Of a stretch of 64,000 nt of DNA, positions 21,701 to 32,825 are shown in pieces (the first letter of the stretch is position 1; the number at the start of each line of letters is the position of its first letter). Source of the DNA: Arctopsyche grandis (taxonomy: Eukaryota > Arthropoda > Insecta > Trichoptera > Hydropsychidae). The translations under genes were made by a program, and so were the position numbers. The stretch is from contig NC_135366.1 of the NCBI RefSeq assembly GCF_051622035.1, forward strand, positions 4,805,001 through 4,869,000, written 5' to 3'. The notes under the pieces were generated by a model that saw only the letters and a list, made by a program, of their open reading frames with translations, made no database searches and had not been told where the DNA came from.

Positions 21701-24700
21701 TGTCAAAAAAAATATTCAAGATAGTTGCTACTTTAACCCTTTGAATGCTGACCGACGCCGATCGGCGTTTTGTCAAGTCCATGAGCCTGAAATACGCCGA
21801 TGTTGTTTTTTGACTATGTAAAAAATAAACAAGGATACTACCTGCTAAGCCTTTCCGATGGCATTGAAAAAAAATGCATTGAACATGGGTCGTGTAATCC
21901 GGGTCAATGTTTTTAAAGACTGGTTTACACCGGAATTTCTGAATTTATAACCATAGCAGAATTTCCCGGTGGAAATCCCTAACTGCTGAGTATTTTAGTT
22001 TGTGGCTTGGCATTTAGATTGTGAGCATTACATTTTAACAACAATGAAGAAGATGGAACTAGTTTTGGAAAAATACATTCTGATTATTTTATATTGTTGC
22101 AAGATATATTAGAGAGTCTAAACACACCTATACAAAACTCGAAATCCTCAGCCGTAGTGATCTGGGGTTTGTTTGGATTAGCTCCAATATTTATACCTGC
22201 TTTCTATTGGATTTATAAATAATTCTAGTTGGAAATGTTGGCGAAATTTTCAGCGTGGCTGGCTTTTAATAGAAAAGACGTCAGCTCTCAAAGGGTTAAT
22301 TGTTAAATGGTCTCGGTAGGCAAATATCTACATACATACATATGTATATCAGTGCTGGTTGTAGATCAAAGACTACTACATACATACATATGTATCCTGT
22401 TATTTGATTTTTTTTCCTTATGTTCATCTATACAGAAAATCTTTTTATTCTATGTATTCATTTTTTTCTCTTGCTTTCTTATGTAGGCCATTCTGGTGCA
22501 TTAGGTTCTTCCTGTAATGCCACAATAGTCGAAAACTATAAAATAAATAAATAAATTATACAGGCAGAAGAAATTACCGGGAAGCAAAAAAAAATCATTT
22601 TTCCGACGGAGAAGTTTAATAAAGAAACAAGATAATTTAAGAAGAATAACTTAATTATCCTATACTGAGTAATGTATAACAGTATTTTGACCGTAGCAAT
22701 TTGTTTTATATGATTATATTTATATTTAAACAGCGCCAGGTATATCTTTTAAAAAAACTATATACCATCTACCGGCAACAAATCTCAATACACGGATGTA
22801 TATTTGTACAAAAACTATTATTTTTAATATAAAAATTAAACTATTTTATCAGCGTATGTAAATATATGCGAATATGATATTGAAAGTGGAACGATTTCGA
22901 TAAACAAAGACAAAACTATTCAAATCAAAGTGTGTCACTCGTGTGTAATCCTACATACCTATACGTGCAGCGTTTCTCAACACTTTCCACTTAAAATCAA
23001 TCGAGGAATCTCCGAAGATAATCTGCAACGAATCATTTCACCTAAAATCTGATTAAAAAACCAAAAGCGAATAGCAAACATACGGAAACAGCCGAGACCC
23101 TTTAACATTCGTTTACGTTTTTGATATATACACACTGGTGTAAACTACGTGTAGTATTTCATAAAACATGCACACAATGTCCAGGTGATGGTTGCGAATT
23201 TTAACAGATTGCATTTGTTACGCCAGCCGTTGATAAGCAATGCAAGTTCATTGTTCTCTCTGATTATATTATCGAAATAGAAACTCATTATGACACTGTT
23301 TGTTCGGTATCTGCGCTAATGCCGCACGAGCGTTCGATTCAGAACAAATGTTTGTCATACAATTGAGCTGAGCAAACGAAAGACCCGGCTATAAGGGTCG
23401 ACGTTTGAACGTTGACACCGACACTTCTCCGTCCTCAGGTCTGGGACGTCCACGGCAAGCCGTCTCTGGAGTACACCATTCACACCATTGCTTCGGTGGG
23501 ACACGTCAAGTGGAGGCCGCAGAGAAAGTAACAGTTTCCTTTTATTTATGCAATGTTATTTAATTATAAACACTAGGGCAAAAGTCACTCTCTGATTAGA
23601 TGTACATATTTGTGTATATTTTTTTTATTGTTTATTATTGTATTATTTTCAGATTTAATTGAAAAATAAGCCTTTGAATTGCATTTCATGATTAGTAACT
23701 TGAAAATGAACAGTTTATAGTAATCGAAAATAAATTATCCACTAATCTTAAAAGTAAATAGAACTTCAGTATTAAAACTCGTGCTTTCAATAAAATACTT
23801 AATCATCTTCATAGGACTCCGTTTAAAGCCTTTAGTCTTTTCCTGTTAGAGTTTTCTGATTAGAGTCGATCATTTCCTGTTAGAGTTTGCTAATTTGACT
23901 AATCTTAAGTTTTTTCCTGTTTTCAAAGCAGTTCTTAATCCATTCAACTTATTGTTTTTTTCACGCTTACGTTTTCAAAATTTAGACAGCAGTATAGCTC
24001 GGTGTTTGCGTTAATGCTAACCACCGAGAGGTTCCTGGGTTCAAGCCCTGGGTTGACCTTGATTGAAGGGAATTTATTCCGAGTATTTCTTCAATGCTGC
24101 TGGTTAGACTTGGATATTTGTGACCCAAAGTCGATCATTTCCTATTAGAGTTTGCTAATTTGACTAATCTTAAGTTTTTTCCTGTTTTCAAAGCCGTTCT
24201 TAATCCATTCAACTTGATGTTTTTTTCATGCTTATATTTTCAAAATTTAGCCAGCAGTATAGCTCGGTGTTTGCGTTAATGCTAACCACCGAGAGGTTCC
24301 GGTTTAAGTCCTGAGTTGACCTTGATTGAAAGGAATTTATTCCGAGTATTGCTGCAATGCTGCTGGTTAGACTTGGATATTTGTGACCCAAAGTCGATCA
24401 TTTTCTATTAGAGTTTGCTAATTTGACTAATCTTAAGTTTTTTCCTGTTTTCAAATCAGTTCTTAATCCATTCAACTTAATGTTTTTTTCATGTTTATAT
24501 TTTCAATATTTAGCCAGCAGTATAGCTCGGTGTTTATATTATTATTTTCAGTTGTAATATGTATTTCGCCATATGAATCAACTTATGTCGGTTAGACGGA
24601 ATATATTCCAACTAGTCAAAATATATTACAACTGAAAATACACTTCAACTCTAACGATAGTTGGTCCCAAGTTAGATGGAATATACTCCAACTAGTCAAA

Positions 24701-27700
24701 ATATATTACAACTGAAAATACACCTCGACTTTAACAGTAGTTGGTACCAGGTTAGATGGAATATATTCCAAATAGTCGGAATATATTACAACTGAAAATA
24801 CACTTCTACTCTAACGATAGTTGGTACCAATTTAGATGGAATATACTCCAACTAATCAAAATGTATTACAACTGAAAATACACCCCAACTTTAACAGTAG
24901 TTGGTACCAGGTTAGATGGAATATACTCCAACTAATCAAAATGTATTACAACTGAAAATACACCCCAACTTTAACAGTAGTTGGTACCAGGTTAGATGGA
25001 ATATACTTCAACTAATCAAAATGTATTACAACTGAAAATACACCCCAACTTTAACAGTAGTTGGTACCAGGTTAGATTGAATATACTCCAACTAGTCAAA
25101 ATATATTACAACTGAAAATACATCCCAACTTTAACAGTATTTTGTACCAAGTTAGATGGAATATACTTCAACTAGTCAAAATATATTACAACTGAAAATA
25201 CACCTCCACTTTAACAGTAGTTGTTACCAGGTTAGATGGAATACATTCCAACTTGTCAAGATATATTACAACTGAAAATACACCTCAACTTAAACAGTAG
25301 TTTTTACCAGGTTAGATGGAATATACTCCAACTAGTCAAGATATATTACAACTGAAAATACACCTCAACTTTAACAGTAGTTGTTACCAGGTTAGATGGA
25401 ATATATTCCAACTAGTCAAAATATATGACAACTTAAAAAAGATACACTTCAACTGTAACATATACACTCTGCTTCTTATTGTACACCGTCAAAAAACGAC
25501 AGAAGCACTTGAATGTGTTATCACAACACTATTCTTGCTCAGTGAATATTATAATTGATAGATGTTTGCCATAAAAATTTACAACAACATTGACAAAGTG
25601 CTTGTTTTTCAATTAAATCTGATGAATGTAATAAATAAACAAAAAAATTAATAATGTTTTTGTATTTCAGGTACCATATAGCAAGTTGTGCTCTAGTGCT
25701 AGATTCAAATGTCAACGTTTGGGATGTTAGAAGACCCTACATTCCCTTTGCGACCTTCAGCGAGCACAAAGATGTGACCACAGCCGTCGCTTGGAAAGGC
25801 GATCCTGATATATTCCTATCAACGAGCCGGGTATGACTCGTTGTGCAATTTTTAATAGTTGGAATCCTGTTAGCGACCACACGTCGCGATAAAATAACCA
25901 ACCTTGTGCAGTGCATTATATGTTGAGTTGGTCAGTGCTGTGTCGGGTCTTTGACCGGTTGTCATGCATTCTGATTGTTCGTTGCTGACTTTTCATTGTT
26001 AGACCCTTAAATTAAATAGAGCGTAATTAGAATTGGCTTTGTTGGTCTCTTAGATTTTACAATTTAGAAAAAGTGACCTGTGATATTGAACAATGTACTT
26101 ATTAACCCTTTGCCCGCGGCAATAAATATAGTGAACAAGCCCTGTACGCGGCACCTTTTTCGCGATTTTGGCAATCGAGTTTTCGACCTTAAATACAGAT
26201 TTTAATATTTACTCAAGTAACCAGATATGTTAATTAAAACATAAAGTAATATTTTAAACAATAAAATACATAATATATCTCGTAGTTTTGACTTAATTGT
26301 CAAATAATCATTCTTCATACAATTGAGACGTATCGTCGCCATTGTTCAACAGACGTGACGTCACATAAACGAGGTTTCAGTATGGTTCCACAAAAAACTA
26401 ATTTTGACTGGTATATATGAATTTTAAGCAAATTGAATAGATGGCATTCAACTCTCAGTAGTATATTCAACCAATTTTGAACCTTAAAACAGTTGAAATA
26501 GGCGCATATAAGGCTCAAAATTCCGTGCAAAGTTCAGAAATTCTATGGAAGACAGCCGCGCTACAGACTTGTCGCGCAAAGCTTCCATAGAAGACGGCCG
26601 CGGGCAAACGGTTAAACTGAAATTAATCATAAAATACTTATTTCACAGGATTGTACACTCTACCGTCACATGTTCAAAGACGCCACGCATCCAGCAATGT
26701 CTGCGAATCCTCAAGGAATCTCATTGAGCGTGAAGGGCGAAATAGTCTACGCGTGCAAACAAAATGTTCCCACGGCCGGGGAGAAATATCAAAGTTTCAT
26801 ATCGTAAGTACTCGTCTACACAATCTACATTGTACCAATATTGTATGATTTATTTAATATATAAATTAATTTTAGTCGACGGCAGACCGTACTCCAAGCT
26901 GATACTTTCCACGTAGCGTCATCGGTGATCCGCCGATGGGCTGGACCTCCTCGGCACGCGTTCATCGAATGCGCCCGAGGATATTTACTATCTGGTCAAC
27001 CGCTATCCGCTCTCTGCGACCACAATGCTCGAGTGGCACGAGACGCTGGAAAATTTCAAGTAAATGTTGACTCAAATTCAATTCAAATAACACTAAGCAA
27101 CAAACCTGACCTAAACGTACCGGAGCGGAGACTAAGGACAAAAATGTGTAAAAACACATTTTTATTTTATTTTTACATATATATATACCAGGAAGACTCC
27201 AATGCGCCTTCCTGGACAATTAATTACAAACAATGCAGCATTCTTTATTACATAAATCACTGTATTTCGAGAAGCTGAAGTACACGAAATTAACAATTAA
27301 TTAATTAATCCGTTGAGCCATCTATGGATTTTTAGTCTTGCACATACATTAATACAGAAGATTTGTGACAGCAGGTAGGATGATTTTTTGCCAATTTTAA
27401 GGAACCGTTTCAACAATGATCAGATAAAATTGGCAAACTCTGATAAGAAGCGATCGACTTGGACTCACAAACGTCCAAGTCTAACCAGCAGTACATTAAA
27501 AAATAGCCCGGGATCGAACCCAATAACCTCTTTGTGCTAAACATAAACGCAACCACTGATCTACACTGCTGGCATATATATCATTGATTTATAAAACTCG
27601 CTAGGTAATTAATTATAAGTATTTTAAAGCAATCAAAAATCAAAATCAATAGAAATAATATCTGACTATCGATTACAATACTCAATTTTGGCATAAAAAT

Positions 27701-30483
27701 ACTAGATTTTGAACGCTGACATCTCACAAACTAGAGTAAACCAACAAAAATCAATGTCACATTCGAATTCAGTGGGTCAAACTTAGTACAGATTGATTAG
27801 TCTCCACTCTTGTAGCTAAAATACGTGATTTTTTTGTTGCTCAGTGTAATTGGCATAGCACATATGTAATTGGCCACTCTTGGATTTCTCTTTAAACTTG
27901 AATTTACTATTTTAATTTTCAGATTGGTTTAGTCTGGTCTATTATTAAAACTTTATATGCTTCTAAAGCATCTTCACCTAGTCAAGATCCTAACACATCA
28001 AATAATCAGATCAATCAGAATCGGTCAGATGATCAGAGCAATGCCGGTCTTAGCAATGCTGGCAGCGGTACAAATTTAGTCAATTTTTCATCAAGAACCA
28101 TCGGAACTTTAGGCGGAAGCGAATCCGGCTCCGGTGAAGGTACTACACTTTTGAATGCAGATCAGAGAAGTGTCAGGAGTGAACTTCAAAGCACTGCCCA
28201 TAGGTAATTACTTTCTGTTGATTTGAAGATGTATTTCTAATCTCAACATCTGCCCCCATGACTTCTCATCTGGTAAACAATTGCTTGCATAGTAATATGA
28301 CACTATTTTTGCAGTAATATAGTCGACGATGACTCTGAAGGCGAAGACGGAGGTTCGGAGCATCAATTTCACAACAGCGGCGTATTAGGATTCCCAACCC
28401 ACAACATTCACATACCGAAGGGAAACTTGAACGAAAAGATCACAGAAATCGACGGTACATATTCCTAAACAACATGCACCTTTTCATTTCCAAACATATC
28501 CAAAACATAACCTTATTGAAATGTCCAGGTAAACGGCATTGGTTGACGGCACGGCATGCACATTACTTCGATGCTTCGGCACAAGACTGGACGCTTCAGG
28601 GCGAAGCCTTCACGCCGAGGGCCGCGTTGACAAATCCACCGCACATGCAAGACGTCCAGAGCACAAACAGCTCGTCGTTCGTCGACCCAGAACACTCTTT
28701 AGATTGCCCAGACGGACCGTCAGGGATCACCTTCGTAGCTAGCGTTTCCAACGATATCAACGGCCAAAATCTACACGGCGTGAAGAACGACTCTTCGGCG
28801 AACTTATCGAGTCATCACGGAGACTATTCGACGAGTCCTCAAAGTGCCAACATTACCACTGTAATTATTAATCATTTCTACATACCATTTAACCCTTCGA
28901 GTGCTGACGTCTTTTCTGTTGAAAGCCCGCCACGTTGAAAATTTCGCCAACATTTCCAACTAGAATTATTTAAAAATCCAATAGAAAGCAGGTATAAAAA
29001 TTGTAGCTAATCCAAACAAACCCTAGATAACTACCGCTGAGGATTTCGAGTTTTGTAAAGGTGTGTTTAGACTCTCTAATATATCTTGCAACAATATAAG
29101 ATAAACAAAAGAAGTCTACCAATAAATGTATTTTTCCAAAACTAGTTTCATCTTCTTCATTGTTGCTAAAATGTAATGCTAACAATCTAAATACCAAGCC
29201 ACAATCTAAAATACTCAGCAGTTAGGGATTTCCATCGGGAAATTCTGCTATGGTTATAAATTCAGGAATTCCGGTGTAAACCAGTCTTTATAAACATTGA
29301 CACGGATTACACGACCCATGTTCAATGCATTTTTTTTTCTTCAATACTACCTGGAAAGGCTTAGCGGGTAGTATTCTTGTTTATTTTTTACATACTCAAA
29401 AAACAACGCCTATTTCAGGCTCATGGACTTGTTTTCAAAACGCCGATCGGCGTTGGTCAGCATTCAAAGGGTTGACCCTTTACCAGCGGATGACCGCTAT
29501 AGAAGTCATGCGTTAAATCCCAGTAGCTACAATAGCGTGACTCACTGTGTAAACAAAATACTGTAATTCAATATTTAAAAAAATGCTTTTAAGTATCAAT
29601 TGACATATTTGGTCACTTGAATAACTCTTACAATATATATTTAAAGGGTTTTTAATATACTGTAATATTTAATAATATAAATTTGAACGATCACCAGGTG
29701 GAAGATCAGCCCTCAAGCATATTGACGGTGACTTCGTTACCAGTCATGCCGCTTTGGGATCCGACTATCACTGTTGTGGATACATTGAGAGTGCATGCGG
29801 AAATGGGAGACGTGCAAACGTCCGTCAGTGTTCTACTTGTGCTCGGTGACTTGAGGTTAGTATTTGCAAAGTTATGTAGGTTTGGCTGTTGTTTTTATTA
29901 TATTTTAATGAGTATTTTTTGTTTTAGGAATAGTCTGAGTGCATATCTTGACGAAGTTACCCAAGAGCATTGGCTCGTCGGATATTTAGATCTTTTAGCG
30001 AGGCATAAGTTATGGGATGTTTGTACGCTGGTAATTATTATTACTTATTGTTAACGGTGATTTGCATACAGATTGTTAACTTTATAAGGCTTTGATTAAT
30101 ATGCGTTACTATTTTCAGGTTATACAAGGCGCTTGGATCAGTAATATAGCTCAATTAAATCAACAGTCAACGATCATCCACACGAGTTGTGGCAGCTGCG
30201 GAAAGCAACTGGCGCGGGTCGGCTGGCTCTGCGACAAGTGCAACTCTTCCGAGCCCGGACTATGCTCAGTGTGTCATCAGGTCACTATACAAACCATATG
30301 AAATGCATACTCATCTGCAAATTGGTGGCGCACTAACCAAAGTTGGCTTTTCAGGTTGTGAAAGGTTTGTACGCGTGGTGCCAAGGTTGCTCTCACGGAG
30401 GCCATCTGGAGCACATGAGGAGTTGGATGGCCGAGCACAAGCAGTGTCCGGCCGGTTGCGGCCACCTGTGCGAGTACAGCTGA
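18782..30483 (+). CDS. WDR24: WDR24, GATOR2 complex subunit
   Basis: Sixteen exons join in frame: 18782-18878, 19067-19183, 19258-19373, 19455-19561, 19635-19848, 23439-23527, 25671-25830, 26649-26803, 26876-27059, 27923-28203, 28315-28454, 28529-28860, 29698-29855, 29928-30030, 30119-30280 and 30355-30483, giving 847 aa. The first third is a WD40 propeller ([59 protein letters not shown]). A conserved block RWAGPP...[13 protein letters not shown] follows, then a low-complexity acidic linker, a helical segment [15 protein letters not shown], and a C-terminal RING-like zinc domain ([37 protein letters not shown]). GATOR2 inhibits GATOR1 and so promotes amino-acid signalling to mTORC1 at the lysosome. 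The start is the first ATG after a short, intron-free upstream region containing a TGACGTATG motif. AATAAA follows at 30564. Introns 5 to 7, 9 and 12 are swollen by transposons. Confidence 0.97.
20080..20959. mobile_element. Non-autonomous hAT element with internal duplication
   Basis: The ends CAGGCCAGGCTTAAGGGTAT and AGCCGGCCCTG are inverted repeats of the CAGGGCCGG hAT type. An exact 8-bp TSD, TGTCTAAA, flanks it (20072-20079 and 20960-20967). Inside, about 240 bp is repeated in tandem (starting near 20448 and 20694, a 246-bp shift), each unit ending with a GGGGGCGCC...CCCTAGGCACGAGCCT motif. No transposase is encoded. It lies in WDR24 intron 5. Confidence 0.87.
21290..21590 (+). mobile_element. 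LINE C-terminal fragment
   Basis: The plus-strand frame reads [20 protein letters not shown], then [20 protein letters not shown] and ECDIFHLS. This is the pattern of the extreme C-terminus of non-LTR reverse transcriptases (SLL..L.L..P, PR-RT-, SP..R..R). Nothing upstream of it is preserved. The clade cannot be fixed. Confidence 0.55.
21737..22295 (-). mobile_element. piggyBac-type MITE, family A, copy 2
   Basis: TTAA flanks it (21733-21736 and 22296-22299). The ends CCCTTTGAATGCTGACC and CAGCTCTCAAAGGG are inverted. It is in the opposite orientation to copy 1, so the CGCCGATCGGCG palindrome near one end is at the left here. It is in WDR24 intron 5. Confidence 0.85.
23860..24540 (+). repeat. 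Tandem array of SINE units (about 265 bp, 2.5 copies)
   Basis: The segment GATCATTTCCT.TTAGAGTTTG recurs at about 23867, 24133 and 24397. Each period contains a SINE head (CAGCAGTATAGCTCGGTGTT, with a GGTTCAAGCCC-type B-box) and body. The last unit breaks off in the head at 24535, where the 80-bp minisatellite begins. Confidence 0.75.
24593..25470 (+). repeat. 80-bp minisatellite, 11 units
   Basis: Eleven head-to-tail units start at intervals of 80 bp (24593, 24673 and so on to 25393). Each begins GTTAGATGGAATATACTCCA, continues with ATATATTACAACTGAAAATA and ends TTGGTACCAG. Units differ by a few substitutions. The GGAATATATTCC version in some units is a perfect dyad. The array lies in WDR24 intron 6, directly after a truncated SINE. 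Confidence 0.92.
26106..26611. mobile_element. piggyBac-type MITE, family B
   Basis: TTAA flanks both sides (26102-26105 and 26612-26615). The ends CCCTTTGCCCGCGGC and GCCGCGGGCAAACGG form 15-bp inverted repeats with one mismatch. It is unrelated internally to family A. It is in WDR24 intron 7. Confidence 0.8.
27186..27573 (-). mobile_element. tRNA-derived SINE
   Basis: Read on the minus strand, it starts GCCAGCAGTGTAGATCAGTGG, has the B-box GGTTCGATCCC, then the shared body TATCAGAGTTTGCCAATTTT, and finishes with CCTTCCTGGTATA. It is almost full length and is in WDR24 intron 9. Confidence 0.75.
28893..29471 (+). mobile_element. piggyBac-type MITE, family A, copy 3
   Basis: The left TTAA is at 28889-28892. 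The right flank has decayed to TTGA. The ends CCCTTCGAGTGCTGACG and GTCAGCATTCAAAGGG are inverted, and the CGCCGATCGGCG dyad is near the right end. It begins only about 30 bp after the donor of WDR24 exon 12, without disturbing splicing. Confidence 0.85.
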
Positions 30484-30563
30484 TCGCAAACGTTCTGTCC
30501 GAAGATGTATAGTCAATTTCGCTCGATATCGTAAACATTTGGTATAGATTCCTATTTGAAGTA

Positions 30564-30569
30564 AATAAA
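30564..30569 (+). terminator. WDR24 polyadenylation signal
   Basis: AATAAA lies 81 bp after the WDR24 stop codon, followed by a GTATGCACAC stretch. Confidence 0.55.
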
Positions 30570-30599
30570 TGTATGCACACACTTTACGTATATCAGTAC

Positions 30600-31498
30600 A
30601 GGCTATGTACCGTCTAGTCAGTAGTAACTAAGTTAACCGACGCAATCAGCTTGTACTATTCGCTGTTAATCTCGACGATTGTTGTTACACTGCCATATGT
30701 AATTTTATTTATGCTCCGTGGAGCAAAGTCGACTGATGTGCTTCGGAACACTCTCCGAGCTGAATGAAATTTGATTTAATTTTAAAAACGTGAGGTTTGA
30801 AAACGAAGCATACAGACCTGTCGGGGAACAGTTTTAATAAAAACAGAGGAAATGCAACTCAATGATGATGGCCAATCATATTGGTGACACATTCGGATCT
30901 GGTTCGTTGAGATGAACACCAATTTTGAGTGTGATAGATCGGTCAGTTTCTGAAGTAGCTCAATTTTCCAACTGATTGCAGATTATATGTGCTTATCAAT
31001 GACATGTTCACAGCGCTACTATGGCGGTTGTACTTACATACATAAATTCAAAGCTCCGATTTGAGTCTGATATCGGATAATATATTGCAATTCTTTCCCG
31101 TCGCTTGCCTCCTATCTGAGGTTCGTCACTTTTTCATCGTCTGACTTCCGTAATGTAGCCCGTCATGGTCTTATTGACACCCTGCAGCTTTCAGTGACTC
31201 GACTAGTGGAAGCCCTGACCTGGTCACTCCATCTTGGTGAGGATCGTCCTCTTCCTCTGCTTCGCAGAATATTGCAATAAGATAAATTTCTCAATTGAAG
31301 ATATGAACATTTCGGCTCTAGTTATCATTTTTACAGAAGAGATTGTTACGAATCCAACAGTTGAATAGAATGGTTTGAAACGAAATTTGACTACATAGAG
31401 TCCAACAGTACTTTTCAGACGATAATCCACTGCCAAGTCTTAAATTTTTGTCTATTCCTTACTTGTTAGTGCACATTTGTAATGCAACTCAATGATGC
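30600..31498. other. Intergenic, with possible decayed LINE
   Basis: No gene is seen. About 31100-31260 has the GC-richer texture of a decayed LINE tail, but no motif is convincing. Confidence 0.35.
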
Positions 31499-31502
31499 TT
31501 AA

Positions 31503-32053
31503 CCCTTTGAGTGCTGACGTCTTTTCTGTTGAAAGCCCGCCACGTTGAAAATTTAGCCAAAATTTCCAACTAGAATTATTTAGAAATCCAAAAGAAAGCA
31601 GGTATAAAAATTGGATCTTATCCAAACAAACCCCAGATCACTGCCGCTGAGGATTTCAAGTATTGTAAAGGTGTGTTTAGACTCTCTAATATATCTTGCA
31701 ACAATATAACGTTCCTAACTAGTTCCATCTTCTTCATTGTTGTTAAAATGTAATGCTCACAATTTAAATGCCTAACCACAATCTAAAATACTCAGCAGTT
31801 GGGATTTCCATCGGGAAATTCTGCTATGGTTATAAATTCGGAAATTCCGGTAAAAACCAGTCTTTATAAACATTGACACAGTTTACATGACCCATGATCT
31901 ATATGTTTTTTTTTTCAATGCTACCTGGAAAGGCTTAGCGGGTAGTATTCTTGTTTATTTTTTACATACTGAAAATACAACGCCCATTCGCGTATTTCAG
32001 GCTCATGTACTTGTAGACAAAATGCCGATCGGCTTTGGTCAGCATTCAAAGGG
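31503..32053 (+). mobile_element. piggyBac-type MITE, family A, copy 4
   Basis: TTAA stands on both sides (31499-31502 and 32054-32057), with ends CCCTTTGAGTGCTGACG and GTCAGCATTCAAAGGG. It is in the same orientation as copies 1 and 3, with a one-base variant of the CGCCGATCGGCG dyad. Confidence 0.87.
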
Positions 32054-32059
32054 TTAACA

Positions 32060-32788
32060 TAAACATGTTTTGAAGCTTTGCATCTTTCTATTGTCTAAAA
32101 AATGCGTTGCAAATGCATCAACGGAAACCTCTGGAAGCTTTTCAGCCGTCTTTAAACTGCCATTTATTACACAGAATCTTTCCAAATCAAGTCTCCATAC
32201 CTGTATCATACTCACCAAACCAATATTAAAAATAAAAATCAACCCACTATATATTATATAATATAAAGATTGATTCTAACGGAATCTCCCATCAAGTAAA
32301 GACTTGCAAGCAACGAAATCTCGGCCTAGAATCTGTGCTGATTTTGGCCAAATTCGAATTGGAAATATTGCACGGCCGAAACATAAACATAGCTTTAAGT
32401 TTTGTGATACTGAAGACTAATGTATATTTTCATTTCCAATATTAGCGTGTAATCAAGTTATAATTTTAGCCATAAGCTAAGAAATCTTATGCGGAAAGTA
32501 GTGCGTTCGACGGCATGGGAATGAAAAATAGACGAGATATTAATTCATATATAAAATGTTATTTAACAACTATATATCCAAATATTGTATGCCTTAAAAA
32601 TCTAACAAAGTAACATTATGCTTTTATTATTATGACCTTTTGATACATTATGCGTGCTGACGATTATTTGATAATACATATATAATATAATATTATACAT
32701 ACATACATAAATATAATAAATTATTATAAAACACAGAATATATGTAATAAAAGTGCTTGAGACATCTTAATGCGACACCAACAGTATA

Positions 32789-32825
<37 letters not shown>

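Noticed and set aside
24593-25470. CRISPR-like array
   Set aside because: The 80-bp units are contiguous with no unique spacers, and the context is an animal intron. It is a minisatellite.
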